Shown: positions 11,449-23,600 of the stretch, one piece after another
How the letters are laid out: every line of letters starts with the position of its first letter
Position numbering within the stretch: position 1 is the first letter of the stretch
NCBI GenBank assembly: GCA_030522415.1
Contig: CM060115.1
Coordinates: 11,534,491-11,598,490 of the forward strand
Direction of reading: 5' to 3'
Source: Channallabes apus
Taxonomy: Eukaryota; Chordata; Actinopteri; Siluriformes; Clariidae
Length of the DNA: 64,000 nt
Position numbers and translations under genes: made by a program
The notes under the pieces: model-generated
What the model saw: only the letters and a program-made list of their open reading frames with translations
Database searches by the model: none
Told to the model about the DNA's origin: nothing

Positions 11449-12082
11449 CAGCGGTACCGCTTTAAGAACTGATACTTAGCAAAATCTTTGCCTCGGCATA
11501 TGAAGCAACTTCGCATTACGAACGACCAAAATGAGCAGAACCGATATCTGGTTAGTCCTAGTCTAGTCTAGTTAACGTTGCGTTTAGGTCCAGTAACCGT
11601 TTAAAACTTGTTTGTGTCAGTGGAAAGCCAAGTGAAGCGAGTTTACATATTTTTTGGTGTTTTTTTCCCCATTGTTTTTATGATGTGATTATAGTTGTTG
11701 GAAATTGGTAATACAGGGTGGGTGAAAGTATTGTGTGTGTGTAGTTAGAACAGCATTTTCCAGGACACTGGCTGGGACGATGCGGACTTCATGAATGCCC
11801 CCCCCCCCCCCCCAAGAAGTCCAGATCTCATTCCATGCAATTTTTTCCTGGAGGACTTAGTGGCATGGATTCAGGATGTTTTTGAGAAAACTAGTTGATG
11901 CCACTGGTGCCTATGTTGAAATTTAAAGATTTGCTTTAATTTTCACATCACACGTTCAATTAGTTTCCATAAACGTTTTATAGAAGGACAATATTACCAA
12001 TTTTTAATTTCTAGTTACTTTTCACCCACTCTGTATATTTGAGTAGCTGGAACGGATTAAATTCGTATGCTGAGGTACCACT
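11449..12082. mobile_element. Pogo/Tigger-like non-autonomous element, copy 1
   Basis: The TIRs are CAGCGGTACCGCTTTAAGAA at the left and TTCGTATGCTGAGGTACCAC at the right, with TA before the left end. The internal sequence GTCAGTGGAAAGCCAAG matches copy 2 at 20827-21382. TIRs reading GGTACC-TCGGCATACGAA are typical of a widespread fish pogo/Tigger-type MITE, and the family call is from memory. A separate mariner derivative (11714-12033) is inserted in it. Confidence 0.7.
11714..12033 (+). mobile_element. Nested mariner-type deletion derivative
   Basis: The left end is CAGGGTGGGTGAAAGTA and the right end is TACTTTTCACCCACTCTG, with TA duplicated at 11712-11713 and 12034-12035. Between them a relic reads RSPDLIPCNFFLEDL, the third catalytic motif of a mariner-like transposase (usually SPDLTPCDFFLWG), with the D changed to N. 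A poly-C run (11800-11814) lies just before it. Copy 2 of the host element at about 21256 has the uninterrupted GGTAATATTT site, which confirms the insertion. Confidence 0.85.
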
Positions 12083-12294
12083 ATTTCTAGTCAAATATCA
12101 CTAAAATTGCAAGCAAAAATTTCTAGTTCTATTTACAGATCATTTAATTAGTTCCACAATTTTTTTCCTGAAAAAAGCTAAATTCTCTTACCGCAGAACA
12201 AGAAATATCTGCTTGCAATTTTAGTAATATTTGAATAGAAATAAGCTTAACAATCTATATTTGGTTGGTTTTTAACCTTATAATAAGAAATTAT

Positions 12295-13334
12295 CAGAGG
12301 TGGAAAGTAACGAATTACATTTACTCGCGTTACTGTAATTGAGTAGCTTTTTTTTTGTGTATTTCTACTTTTTAAAGTAGTTTTAAAAATCTGTAATTTT
12401 ACTTTTACTTAAGTACGTTTTGTTTGAAGTATTGTAATTCGCTACATTTTAAATCATATTCGCTACTGAGTAAAAAATAAATGAATGAAAATTATAAAAT
12501 AATAAAAATATTATGCTTTGTATAAATGCTCCGTTGCGCCGCTTGTGTGTATCATGTCCTGGTCGCGCGCCGCTCCAGACTCCACTCCAGGTTTTCTGAC
12601 TTCGGCATCTACCTGACCTTCCACACGGTCGCTTCTGCCTTGAGCGTGACGTCATCGACTAGCGCGACCATGTACAGTATAAACCGGAGAGAGACGCGGG
12701 AAAGATGAAAGAGGTTGTGATTTTGGCGTTTTTTATTTTTATTTTTTTTGCAGGTAATCTAGCTACTAAATATAAATACCATTTTGTTTATTATTTTGAC
12801 CTGGGTCCATCCTGAATCTGATCCTTCCTCCTCCTATTGTGTGTGTGTTTGTGTGTGTATATACAAACCTCATTATTTCATCAGTTAATGATTGGATCTA
12901 GTTCTTTCTGCCATATACCACCATTTCCATACAGTTTAAAATAGAACCCTGAACCATTCTTTTGCTGTATGGCCCTAGACTGGGACGTAACACCATATTT
13001 AAGTGACCACTTTGATTTTCAAGCACAACAAAGACAACAGCTTTATTATGCAAAGGTGTTCCTTCAGTTAAAAACAACTAGTTTGAGATTTATATCTGCT
13101 CATCTTTTTTGAACTACGCTAGAATGCCTCATCCCACCCCCGCTGTTAAAAAAAATGTAAATAAAAAAGTAACTCGGTAACTTTTACTCTGAGTAAATTT
13201 TTTAATGAGCTATTTTTTACTTTTATTTGAGTAGATTTTTATAATGGTAACTTTACTTGTACTTAAGTAAAAATTTCACTGAAGTAACAGTACTTGTACT
13301 TGAGTACAACATTTTATTACTCTTTCCACCTCTG
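12295..13334 (+). mobile_element. Non-autonomous hAT element, copy A
   Basis: The ends are CAGAGGTGGAAAGTAACGAA and TTACTCTTTCCACCTCTG. Flanking 8-bp target copies are GAAATTAT (12287-12294) and GAAATTCT (13335-13342), differing at one base. The subterminal arms are rich in TACTT/AAGTA words, as in known fish hAT MITEs. The centre (12520-12710) is GC-rich and holds no transposase. It is the reverse-oriented sister of copy B at 21892-23085. Relative to B it lacks about 160 bp near 12735 and carries an extra CAGTA at a TA (12673-12679). Confidence 0.93.
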
Positions 13335-14950
13335 GAAATTCTAAATGGATTTGGCTAGGTTCAAGAATATTTCACTTCCGAAGGTGTAATTTTTCCCCCC
13401 AGCACTATAAAGAATTATAAACCCTGAGGCTCTAGTTTTAGTGACATCTTACCTGATGGGCCTTTTTTTTTTTTTTTTTGCTTTTTCCTTTCCCCTTGCG
13501 AAGTCAATCACCAATCCATGAAAGTCCAGCTCTTTAACAAGCTCTGACTCAATGGAGTGACACCACGACTTCTCCGAGCCATTTCCATTCATTTTTAATC
13601 AGACTCTGGCTTCTCTTTCCTTTTCAGGTTTTCTTTAATGAGCCCATACTAGATTTTGCGAATTAATTTTGTTCTACTGTATATATATCATGTTGTGTGT
13701 GACCGTATAATGGATTAAACCCCCCCCCCCCCCGTCATGTGTTTCAGTTGTTGCCTTAGTCTGTATGTTTCTATCCTTATGTTAGTGGCTCATATATTTA
13801 TTTTTTATTTTTTTGGTTTTCATCTTGCTTTGTCTGTACTTGCATCCCCATTGGCATCGTTAGACCCCTTTTATTTGGGCACGTGCCCCAGTATCGATCG
13901 GCTGTGGCCCAGTAAAATTGAATTTTAACAAGCTCCTCTATTTGGCAGTGGAATCATTTGGATTAATAGCAATGCGAAAGATTTTTTTTTTATTCCACAA
14001 GCAATGCAGTTTAACCCAAAATATACATATATGTATAACGCGAGGTTCACCTTCTGATCCAGGTTGCATGGCAGTACAGTATGTACGCATGTTGTCCCTG
14101 ATGAAATGCAACCTGCATAGGACTAAAGTCTCACACACTCAGTCACTCTCTATACTGCTTATCCTGTTCAATAAGTGGTGGGACTCGGGGCATCAGGTGG
14201 GGTACACTCTGGACTCGAGCTTTATTGACTACTGTAATTGAATATCATTTTCACGCATGCAAGAAAAAAATAATAGATGTTATTTGAGTAATGTGTCTAG
14301 CAGTACCCCATGTACTGTATCCCTACAGTACATCGCATCACATCAACCATATCTCTAAAAAATAATAATGATTTTGTCTGTATGTTGGTCGGAACTCTTT
14401 CTTTCGATGATATCCTGACATTTCACACATCGGAGGACCCGAAACTAGTCTCAAAAAAAATTCTCTCTGTATGTCTGTCTAGCCTGATATCTTCTCACAG
14501 CATCACACAAAACTGGCTGAACAGAATTTTATGAAGTTTTGCCAGTAGTTCTTTGCAACCAGCAGGTTTTTGCCTGAAGTTACACCTGTGCCATAAATGA
14601 AATCAGAATGTTAAGGAGAAGTGAAGTTTCTGTATGTGCCAGATTGCATCACAGCATCTAGCACCTTTTGAGACAAATATAATGCTTTTTCCCTTGAGGT
14701 GGGCGTGCCTACAGTATATGCATCACTTAACAGAGGGTAAAAACTAATACACACAAAAATACACTGACTTCAAAAAATATCCAAGAGCCTTCATACTAGT
14801 GTTTCAAGTCCATAGTCATGCTGGATCAAGTCGCCAATTTTGAGTTTCATTTAGCCAAGATCTCCATGATCATGAAATGCAAGAAGATATTGAAAGGTGT
14901 TGAAACACTACCACAGAAGAGGTGGAAGAGAAGTTATATTTGTCGTTCCT
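13335..14950. other. Unassigned sequence with a small SINE remnant
   Basis: There is a poly-T run at 13466-13480 and a poly-C run at about 13719-13733. A minus-orientation family A SINE remnant lies at about 14138-14216 (CTATACTGCTTATCCTGTTC, GGGGTACACTCTGGAC). TAC(A/T)GTA words occur at 13675 and 14075. No gene is seen. Confidence 0.45.
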
Positions 14951-15235
<285 letters not shown>

Positions 15236-15358
15236 TTTCTCTAAAGGCATCTGATATAATAAACGCATTGCAATGTAATATTACGCGCATAAAACGCGCA
15301 CGAATGTAATGAGGACATTTAATATCTCTCTCTACACGTTTACACATGCATTGCGCGT

Positions 15359-15359
<1 letters not shown>

Positions 15360-15424
<65 letters not shown>
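15360..15424. repeat. (CA)n microsatellite
   Basis: About 32 CA units. Confidence 0.97.
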
Positions 15425-15426
<2 letters not shown>

Positions 15427-16750
15427 TTACTTCCTGTTTGGTGTGTGTGTATCATTTCCATAAAGGGCTATCACTTCTCAACAGGATGAGAATGTTTGCC
15501 CCTTTCGCAGGTTATTTACTGATTATATAAATAAAAGTAATCACTATTAAAATCTATTTAGATTTCATGTTGAATGATAGGAAATTCATCAATTGATTGA
15601 ATTACCTCACACTATAAAGAGTCAACACTACAAGATAGACCAGAGGCCATTGTCCTAACTCAGAATTCTGATATAATGGAAGCCTCTGTGAAGTGAGCTT
15701 GAAAATAAATACGCCCCAGTGCACATAAATGGGCTAAAAAGAAGTTAGGCGTATCCGCTTCTTATGACTGATTGTACTTGATTTGACAAAAGTTTTGATG
15801 AATCTTCTTTATTGTATTTTATAAGAGTAGATGAGACTTATTTACTTTTCAGAGAGAGAGGGAGTGAGAGTAAGAGAGTGATTAGCATTCCTGAGTCATT
15901 TACACCAGAGTATATCATACTGGAACTGAGACATGTAAGGTATTTGGTGCATATTCTACCAGTTGAGTTTTTTTTTTAGATGAATGCTGAATGAATGCAA
16001 ACCGCGCGTCATGCTGAGACTACTCTTGACAGTGTGTCAGAGGGAAAAAAAAAATCTTCTCTTGCCACCTCTTCTTCTTTTCTCCCCTCCTCTTCACCAG
16101 GAAAGCTATTGTACGCTCTCCAATCCCAGCATTTTTAAGATGCAAGTCAGGACCGGAAGTGTTTCTGCATTTAATTGCCCAGCTTAGATGTGACATTAGC
16201 GACAGGCGCGTTGTCGATTTCGCTGTGAAGGTCATCGGGATTTGGAGACACATAATCAGCGGTGTGTTCTGGCTTAGTTGTGCCTGATGTCTGACCTCTA
16301 AACCTCTGGACTCACCGTGTACACCTCTCGGGAATGAGATCGGATGAGATTCACGACATCCCCAAATTGAATGCTGGTGGGAGAACAGATGCTGGCGCGA
16401 TGGCCCTGGCTCTCGGCCGCTGTTTTACTTAAACCGCCCAGTTTATTAATGGCCGTCAGTGTGCATGTCTTGCGTGCGGTTTTAGCAGATTGCTTTAACA
16501 CTGTCTGGATGTAAATCTCATCTCTTAGTCCATCTCGTTTCCGAGGTCATGTCTGTTATCCAACTCTAAAATGAAGATATACTGTAGTGATTAAAAGTTG
16601 TAACATGGTGGGTGATGTAATTTCGTTATTATACTTATATCTAGCTAGCTAAATTTTAAAATGTTTATGCTAGGCAGACAGGTAAGTACTTTTCTAAACA
16701 TGATTAAACATTAGCTATAACTCCATCTATCTACCCATCCATCTATCCAT
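15425..16750. other. Unassigned, partly GC-balanced sequence
   Basis: No mobile element or gene is recognised. The stretch 16090-16550 has higher complexity and CpG content than its surroundings and lacks repeat words, which would fit a conserved noncoding element. That is only a guess. Confidence 0.3.
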
Positions 16751-16757
16751 GAACCTC

Positions 16758-17043
16758 TGTAGTCCAATTAGCGACCGTGGAGGCCAGTGATGATTACTAT
16801 TTTATTTATTTCCATTTTACGACCGTGACCGGGTAACATTCACACACCACAGGAAATTTGGGAACGCCAATTAGCCGAATCTGCATGTCTTTGAACTGTT
16901 GGAGGAAACCAGAGTACCTGGAGGAAACCCATCAAGCACAGGGAGAACATGCAATCTCCATGCGCACAGACCCCGAGGTGGGAATCGAACTTGGACCCTG
17001 ACGGTTCACGGCAAAGGTGTCGACTACTTAGCCACTGTGCAGC
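16758..17043 (-). mobile_element. Decayed family A SINE (minus orientation)
   Basis: In reverse complement it carries CTCCATGCGCACAGA, GGAGGAAACCCATCAAGC and GAACATGCAATCTCC blocks, then a decayed B box (GGGAATCGAACTTGG) and A-box region (CTACTTAGCCACTGTGC). It is older and more diverged than 17213-17592. Confidence 0.8.
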
Positions 17044-17183
17044 CTAGTAACTAACTAGGAAGATTTTTTTCTGTCTTAGCACGCTTAGCTGGTCATGCAG
17101 GAATTTGTAGCGATCAGTTAAATTTTACTTTCGAGTTGATGTTTGAGTTTAACTACAGATACCTTTTGACTTCCACTCAAGTT

Positions 17184-17619
17184 GAATTATTATTATTATT
17201 ATTATTATTATTGGCGGCGCGGTGGTGTAGTGGTTAGCACTGTCGCCTTGCACCTCCAGGGTCTGGGTTCGATTCCCCGGCCAGGCTCGATTCCCGTCTC
17301 TGTGTGCATGGAGTTTGCATGTTCTCCCCGTGCTTGGTGGGTTTCCTCCGGGTACTCCGGTTTCCTCCCACAGTCCAAAGATATGCAGGTTAGGCTAATT
17401 GGCGTTCCTAAATTGCCCGTAGTGTGTGATTGGGTGTGTGAGTGTGTGTATGTGTGTGTGTGCCCTGCGATGGATTGGCACCCTGTCCAGGGTGTACCCC
17501 GCCTAGTGCCCGAAGTCTCCTGGGATAGGCTCCAGGTCCCCCGCGACCCTGAACACAGGAGTAAGCGGTATAGAAAATGAATGAATGAATGAATTATTAT
17601 TATTATTATTATTATTATT
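17184..17619 (+). mobile_element. Full-length family A SINE inside an ATT microsatellite
   Basis: The SINE body spans 17213-17592. It has an A box TGGTGTAGTGG (17223-17233), a B box GGTTCGATTCC (17266-17276), a conserved body and a (GAAT)n tail. The same 29-bp GAATTATTATT-type sequence precedes (17184-17212) and follows (17591-17619) it, as a target duplication would. Full length and an intact internal promoter make it one of the younger copies. The 132-codon frame across it is not a gene. Confidence 0.95.
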
Positions 17620-17620
17620 T

Positions 17621-19370
17621 CATTACTTTAAATTGAGCAAGATCTTAATTAAAATCATTTAAAGTCCCCATACTTTCACTTTTACCAACCCTGTACCAAT
17701 AGTGCTCAATGCCCTTTTACTGTCAAGACCACTCCAGATGATGATACCTGTATCGTCTCGTCCCGTCTCGTCTCTGTGGCACTATAGATAAGCACCACAC
17801 CAGAAATAAGCTCCTAGATAAGATCTGCATCCAGAGTCTCGTCGATTGCTTCCAACTTCTCGATGCACTGTTTTTTTGTGCCATAATTATCTGAGGATCT
17901 CTCTACACCAGAGACAAAGTCTTCATCTGCACTAAGAGGTAATTCCCATTTTTAGTATGGGTCAAAAATCCAAGGGCGCATGAAGCAATTTTAAGGGACC
18001 TGATCATGAGCTCCAAATGTGGGACATCAACTGGTGGAATGTTGAAAGTATTTCATCATAAATACTAAGCTACACACTAATGCATAATTGTCCCCATTTA
18101 GTCTTGCTAGGCTGCGATTTTAAACAAATGCCATGCTACAAAATCCTACTGTAATGTGGACCAGCTTACGTTGCTAACTGCAGACTAGCATGACACAGAC
18201 TCTAGCGAAAGTGTGGAAAAGTCCGTCTCTAATGAACCCTTGAAGTTTTTTTCAGGAAGCCAGCTGTTAATAGTGAGAGAAGCTGAGTGCTTTTATCAAC
18301 ATATTAAACGTGCCATGAAGCTGTGGAAGAAATGTACTCAGTATGGTCTGGCATTAATTAAGTCTTATGATGAGGCCTTTTGGGAATACTGTAGGAAGCT
18401 AATAATAGTCTGGATGTAAGAGTAAGAGGAGTGTAGCTTTATCATAAATGGCTTTTCAATGATCTATATTTTCTACGTGTCTGGCAAGAGATTTGACAAT
18501 GTTGGAAAATATACTTGATGTCACTGGGGCTGAAGTCTATAATATCATTTGTATGTCAAAAAGTTTGTGCACCCTTGTCTTTGTATGTTGTAGCATTCTC
18601 GTTTCCCTTTAACGGAGCACAGTGAACGAGCAAACAGCTTAAAACCCATTTCTAAGCAGATGTAAAGTAGTGGACAAGTCTTTTATACATTTCTCTGGAT
18701 CGTTGAAAATCCTGCACTGCCAAACACCACTACACAAAGAGAAAAACAACAGGCAATCTCCGGTTATGACAACAACAAAAAAAAAAGCCAATGCGGACGC
18801 GCAATTCCTTGAATGTCCACTGGGACATTCATCCAAAAATGAGTCAACCCCCATAGAACATGTTTATAGCCTGGTACAGTACAAAAGACAGAGCAAAAAA
18901 AGCTAGATTTCTCATTTATAACAACTGTATAGGGGTGAATTATGAACCCCATCAGTTAAAATTACATTAATTCATTAAGTATGCATAATTACAGTAGGTC
19001 CGTGGCCGATTTGAGTGAGCTGAGAATGCAGGTTCCACCCGCTGCTATGCATCACTTTAGCTAAAGAGCTAAAGTTTAGTCTAACTTGTAACAAAAGAGT
19101 ATTAGTTGATGCAGGATGATGTGTAGGGTGTGGATGATGGAGGTCCATCAAATGCACAGTAACATTAGTATGTAAATTAACATAAGCCACCTTAGCATTT
19201 TTGCCTACCCTGAAGCTAAGTTAGCTAGCTTGTGGTAGCATGTTCCAGCCAAAGGCCAGGCTTTATTTGTTCTTCCTATTTCCCCATTTATGGATACACC
19301 AGGGTTAAGATGGTCTCCTGCCAAGATGGTGACGACCAGAGCTCCCATAGCTGAGCTTCAAAACCGCTTA
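17621..19370. other. Unassigned sequence
   Basis: A 68-codon frame at 18213-18419 (MEKSVSNEPLKFFSGSQLL...) contains a pyrimidine tract plus AG (TTTTTTTCAG at 18245-18254). It has no recognisable family and weak evidence as a gene. A perfect 8-bp stem with a 4-base loop lies at 18811-18830. Nothing else is recognised. Confidence 0.35.
18811..18830. other. Perfect inverted repeat (hairpin)
   Basis: GAATGTCC, loop ACTG, GGACATTC. It is isolated, with no T-tract or ORF context, so its role is unknown. Confidence 0.6.
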
Positions 19371-19371
19371 A

Positions 19372-19533
19372 TTACAGGTGAAAAAAGATGCTATAAGATT
19401 GATCTGAGGAATCAACTGAACCCGGTTCAGATTATATATTTTATAAGATGGATTTTAACCAAAACAATACATTACAATTACTGTACATACTGTATATTAT
19501 AAGCTTTATTTTAAATTCACACTTATTTTTAAA
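19372..19533 (+). repeat. Dispersed repeat, copy 1 of 2
   Basis: This segment matches 23433-23600 closely. Both start CTTAATTACAGGTGAAAAAA and share GATTGATCTGAGGAATCAAC, AGATTATATATTTTAT (GGATTATATATTTTAT in copy 2) and ACTGTACATACTGTATATTA. The identity of the element is unknown. Copy 2 lies directly after a family D SINE. Both copies hold the same TACTGTA words, so those predate the duplication. Confidence 0.8.
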
Positions 19534-20826
19534 CTTCAGAAAACCTATGGGTGATGTCACAGAAGGATTGTCCAGATTTTGTTTTTTATCACGTTTATGG
19601 AGAAAACAGATTCTGGAACAATGTTACAAACAGGGCATGAAAAAAAGATCCTGTCTTATTAAATCTATAAAAAAATCTTGCGCTCGAGTAAAAGCGTTTC
19701 AGGAAAACACCCGCAGTTGGTCATCTGCTATGCCGCGTCTATGGATGTACAAATAAAACCTACCAGGATCTCTCAAGTGAATGCTAGACATCAGAATTCT
19801 TCAGCCCTAAATCCAGACTAATACTCATCTTTCTTTTCACCCATGTGAGACTTTTATTATATATTATATAGTAAGACCATTTGCTGTTCAGTCAAATCTT
19901 TCAAAAAGCTCATCGAGAATGCCGTAACTTGTCTTGAAGACATCCAGTATAGCGAGAAATAAGTTTATGATTAAGCTTTGTGTCTTTTTCTATATCACTG
20001 AATCAGATTTCCGGACGTAATTTTCGGCACCAACTCAGCCGTGCATCAGTGTTAAATTATTTACTGTATCTTTTATTTACACTCATGCACAGACTGTAGT
20101 ATTGAGCTGAATGCATTAAAGTGTGAGAGGTGCAAGAAAGGGTGTGCGAGCACAGGACATAAGGTCAAGTGCAAAGGCAGGATTTTTTTCCCCCTCCTTT
20201 CACCCATTAAAATTTATACACAGGCTAACACCAAGGCGCAAATAAACCAAGTGAACAACAAGTAAGTAAGACAACTGCGAAAGAAAAAAAGCATGACTGT
20301 GCACAAAAAATGTGCTTGTCCTAGACTGAAATGAAACAAGTAAATTTAGACATAAACACCTTCCATCCTTTTATTTATGTGTCCCGAATCTAACAGTTAT
20401 ATCATTTGTTCCAGGATGTAAAAGAAGTAAAAGGAGGTGAAACACAGGCTGTGAAATGAAAGACAAAAAGTCAGGGAGTGATGTGAAGTCTGAAGTTTGA
20501 TCTGGATTAGATTGATACGATGAGACACAGCGCCAAATGGAGGATGCTTCGAATAAACACAAAGCAAACAAGACAACATATAGTACAGGTATATACAGCA
20601 AGTGGCCTAGGACTGCTAGCTTGGTGGTGGTGGTGGTCCATCCCACACTTTCTTAGGTCAAGTTCTAATGAGAAATGTTCCAGTGCAAATGTTCATATAT
20701 TGCAAAACATCAAAGCACCTTAGCAAGCCCAATATAAGTTTGGTAAGCATAAAAGCAAGCAAATGCTAACTGGTTTCATTGGCCGATAATTTTCCTTCTT
20801 TCACAAGACAAATACTAAACCTAATA
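19534..20826. other. Unassigned sequence
   Basis: The plus frame 19448-19756 reads through part of the dispersed repeat and then a basic stretch (FCFLSRLWRKQILEQC...). It has no family signature and I treat it as unproven. No mobile element is recognised. Confidence 0.4.
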
Positions 20827-21382
20827 CAGCAGTACCTCTGCATACAAACGCCCTGCCTTACGAATTTTCAAATTAGGAAAGAAAAATTTGCAAGAAATCT
20901 GCCTCAGTATACGAGTAACTGAATGCCGGCTAAGTTGCGCGTACTGTACTGTACATCAGTGGAAAGCCAAGCGAAACCAGTTTAAATATTATTATTTTTG
21001 TTTGTTTTAGCCTTTTGTGCATGGTTTAGTGAAGACGTAAACACCATGGGGTCACAAGAATGTTATCAAGGATGGTAGTAAGAAGAAAAGGGAGCCACTT
21101 TCAGATTAGTTTTTAAAGCAGCCGATGGCAAGAGTAATCGTAAGTTAAGGTTAAGTGGGGTTTGATATCTATTTATTTCATATTTAAATTCATTTACGTG
21201 TCTTTTCTAAATGTTTTGATTCTACATTTTTGCTAAAATATTATTATAGTGTTGGACATTGGTAATATTTTTGTGTGGCTGATACAGATGATCTGCATTT
21301 ACATTATTTATGGGAAAATGCGTTTTGCTATACGAAATTTTGCCTCCGGAACAGATTAAATTTGTATGCAAAGGAAAAACTG
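20827..21382. mobile_element. Pogo/Tigger-like non-autonomous element, copy 2
   Basis: The left end is CAGCAGTACCTCTGCATACA after TA, and the right end is TTGTATGCAAAGGAAAAACTG. It shares the internal AGTGGAAAGCCAAG with copy 1. The site GGTAATATTT is intact here, whereas copy 1 carries a nested element at that place. A double scar-like TACTGTACTGTA lies at 20942-20953. Confidence 0.7.
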
Positions 21383-21534
21383 TTTTAAAATCAATATTTC
21401 AGAATGAGCAACATTATCTGCCAATAATACAAAATATTTTTTTCAAAAAGATTAATAATCATATATTTGGCTTCAGAAATTATAGATAAGTTTGGCTAGA
21501 TTTCAGAATATTTCACTTGAGATGTAATAGTTCA

Positions 21535-21735
21535 GTAGTGGCTCAAACAGTTAAACCTCTGGGTAACTGAGCAGAAGGTTGGGGGTTCAAGCCCATAAAC
21601 CACCAAGCTGGGCTGTTGAGCCCTTGAGCCCCTTAACCCTATCTGTTCCAGGGGATCTGTATCCTGACAGACCCTGTGCTCTGACCCCAGCTTCCCAACT
21701 GGGATATGTGGGGAAAAAAATAATTGTACAGTAAG
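21535..21735 (+). mobile_element. tRNA-headed SINE, family D
   Basis: The head has a weak A box (AGTGGCTCAAACAG) and a B-box-like GGTTCAAGCCC (21574-21584). The body has CCCTTGAGCCCCTTAACCC, and the tail has CTGACCCCAGCTTCC and GGGATATGTGG. The same organisation occurs at 23195 and 30498. Confidence 0.75.
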
Positions 21736-21883
21736 CTACAATGTTACAAAACACTGAGTTTTATCTCTTATTGTTTTGAAGTGTACTGTACTAGCTACTG
21801 TACATTAACAGATTATCAGCACAAACTAATCCTACTATAGTCTATTTACACACCCCAGAGGCAATAAATAACTATATATATAT
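21736..21883. other. Short unassigned spacer
   Basis: AT-rich, with two TAC(A/T)GTA-type words near 21784-21804. Confidence 0.5.
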
Positions 21884-21891
21884 GCTATATA

Positions 21892-23085
21892 CAGAGGTGG
21901 AAAGAGTAATAACATTTTGTACTAAAGTACAAGTACTGTTACGTCAGTGAAATTTTACTTAAGTACAAGTAAAGTTACCATTATAAAAATCTACTCAAGC
22001 AAAAGTAAAAAGTAGCTCATAAAAAAATTTACTCAGAGTGAAAGTTACCGAGTTACTTTTTTATTTTTTTTTAACAGCGGGGGTGGGGGGGGGGGGGGGG
22101 GATGAGGCATTCTAGCGTAGTTCAAAAAAGATGAACAGATATAAATCTCAAACTAGTTGTTTTTAACTGAAGGAACACCTTTGCATAATAAAGCTGTTGT
22201 CTTTCTTGTGCTTGAAAATCAAAGTGGTCACTTAAATATGGTGTTACGTCCCAGTCTAGGGCCATAAAGCAAAAGAATGGTTCAGGGTTCTATTTTAAAC
22301 TGTATGGAAATGGTGGTATATGGCAGAAAGAACTAGATCCAATCATTAACTGATGAAATAATGAGGTTTGTGTATATATATATACACACACACACCAGGA
22401 GGAGGAGGATCAGATTCAGGATGGACCCAGGCCAAAATAATTTAAAAAAATGGTATTTATATTTAGTAGCTAGATTATCTGCAAAAAAAAAAAAAAAAAA
22501 CACAAACAAAAATACAGGTACCTTCCCGGACACCCTAAACCAAAAACAGTGAAATTATCTACAAATATATACAAAGACCAACCAAACCAAAGGGACAAAG
22601 CAATAATCAAAGTCAATGGGAGGCAAAAAGTCAAAACCAGAATACACAACCAAATATCAAAACGCCAAAATCACAACCTCTTTCCTCTTTCCCGCGTCTC
22701 TCTCCGGTTTATATATGGTCGCGCTAGTCGATGACGTCACTCAGGGCGGAAGCGACCGTGTGGAAGGTCAGGTGATGCCGATGTCAGAAAACCTGGAGTG
22801 GAGTCTGGAGCGACGCGCGACCAGGACATGATACACACACGCGGCGCAACGGAGCATTTATACAAAGCATAATATTTTTATTATTTTATCATTTTCATTC
22901 ATTTATTTTTTACTCAGTAGCGAATATGATTTAAAATGTAGCGAATTACAATACTTCAAACAAAACGTACTTAAGTAAAAGTAAAATTACAGATTTTTAA
23001 AACTACTTTAAAAAGTAGAAATACACAAAAAAGCTACTCAATTACAGTAACGCGAGTAAATGTAATTCGTTACTTTCCACCTCTG
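21892..23085 (-). mobile_element. Non-autonomous hAT element, copy B
   Basis: It has ends CAGAGGTGG...CCACCTCTG and a perfect 8-bp duplication GCTATATA (21884-21891 and 23086-23093). It is the inverted sister of copy A. In addition it holds about 160 bp around 22502-22680 that A lacks. A poly-G run (22086-22100) and a poly-A run (22482-22500) mark two variable places. It contains no transposase, so it depends on an autonomous relative. The perfect duplication suggests it is younger than A. Confidence 0.95.
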
Positions 23086-23194
23086 GCTATATATTCTTCC
23101 AAGCTTTTCCTTCATGACGTCTCTTTTAAACATTTTATCATAAATGACTGAATAAGTAAGTAAAGTATTTTTTGTGGCTATTTTTGAAACTAAT

Positions 23195-23435
23195 AAGAGC
23201 AGTGGTAGTTCAATGGGTTATTGCGCTGGGTTATTGATCAGAAGGTTGCCAGTTTAAGCCCTATCTCCACCAAGCTGCCACTGTTGGACCCTTGAGGAAG
23301 CACTTAATCCTGTCTGTATCATGACTGACCCTGCACTCTGACCCCAGTTTCCTAAGCTGGGATATGTGGAGAAAAAAAAAACCCTCTGTGCAGTAATGTG
23401 CAGTACTATACATGTGACAAATGAAAGCTTGACTT
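23195..23435 (+). mobile_element. tRNA-headed SINE, family D
   Basis: The head GTAGTTCAATGGGTTATTGC and a B-box-like CAGTTTAAGCCC are followed by the family tail (CTGACCCCAGTTTCC, GGGATATGTGGAG, ACATGTGACAAATG). Confidence 0.75.
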
Positions 23436-23600
23436 AATTACAGGTGAAAAAAGATGCCATAAGATTGATCTGAGGAATCAACTGAGCCTGTTCCGGATTA
23501 TATATTTTATGAGATGAATTTTAACCAAAACAATATGTTACTGTACATACTGTATATTATTAGCTTTATTTTAATCTCACACTTATTTTTACCATAATGT
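23433..23600 (+). repeat. Dispersed repeat, copy 2 of 2
   Basis: Sister of 19372-19533. A few indels and substitutions separate them. Confidence 0.8.

Noticed and set aside
17213..17292. Possible tRNA gene from A and B boxes
   Set aside because: The boxes are the head of a SINE. No cloverleaf acceptor stem is seen and the sequence runs into the SINE body. The same applies to families B and D.
17182..17580. 132-codon ORF (RRGGVVVSTVALHLQG...) and its close relatives at 11143, 44870, 53420-53764 and 59178
   Set aside because: All are translations of family A SINE copies. The same peptide recurs wherever the SINE occurs, and it starts and ends with the repeat and not with a gene.
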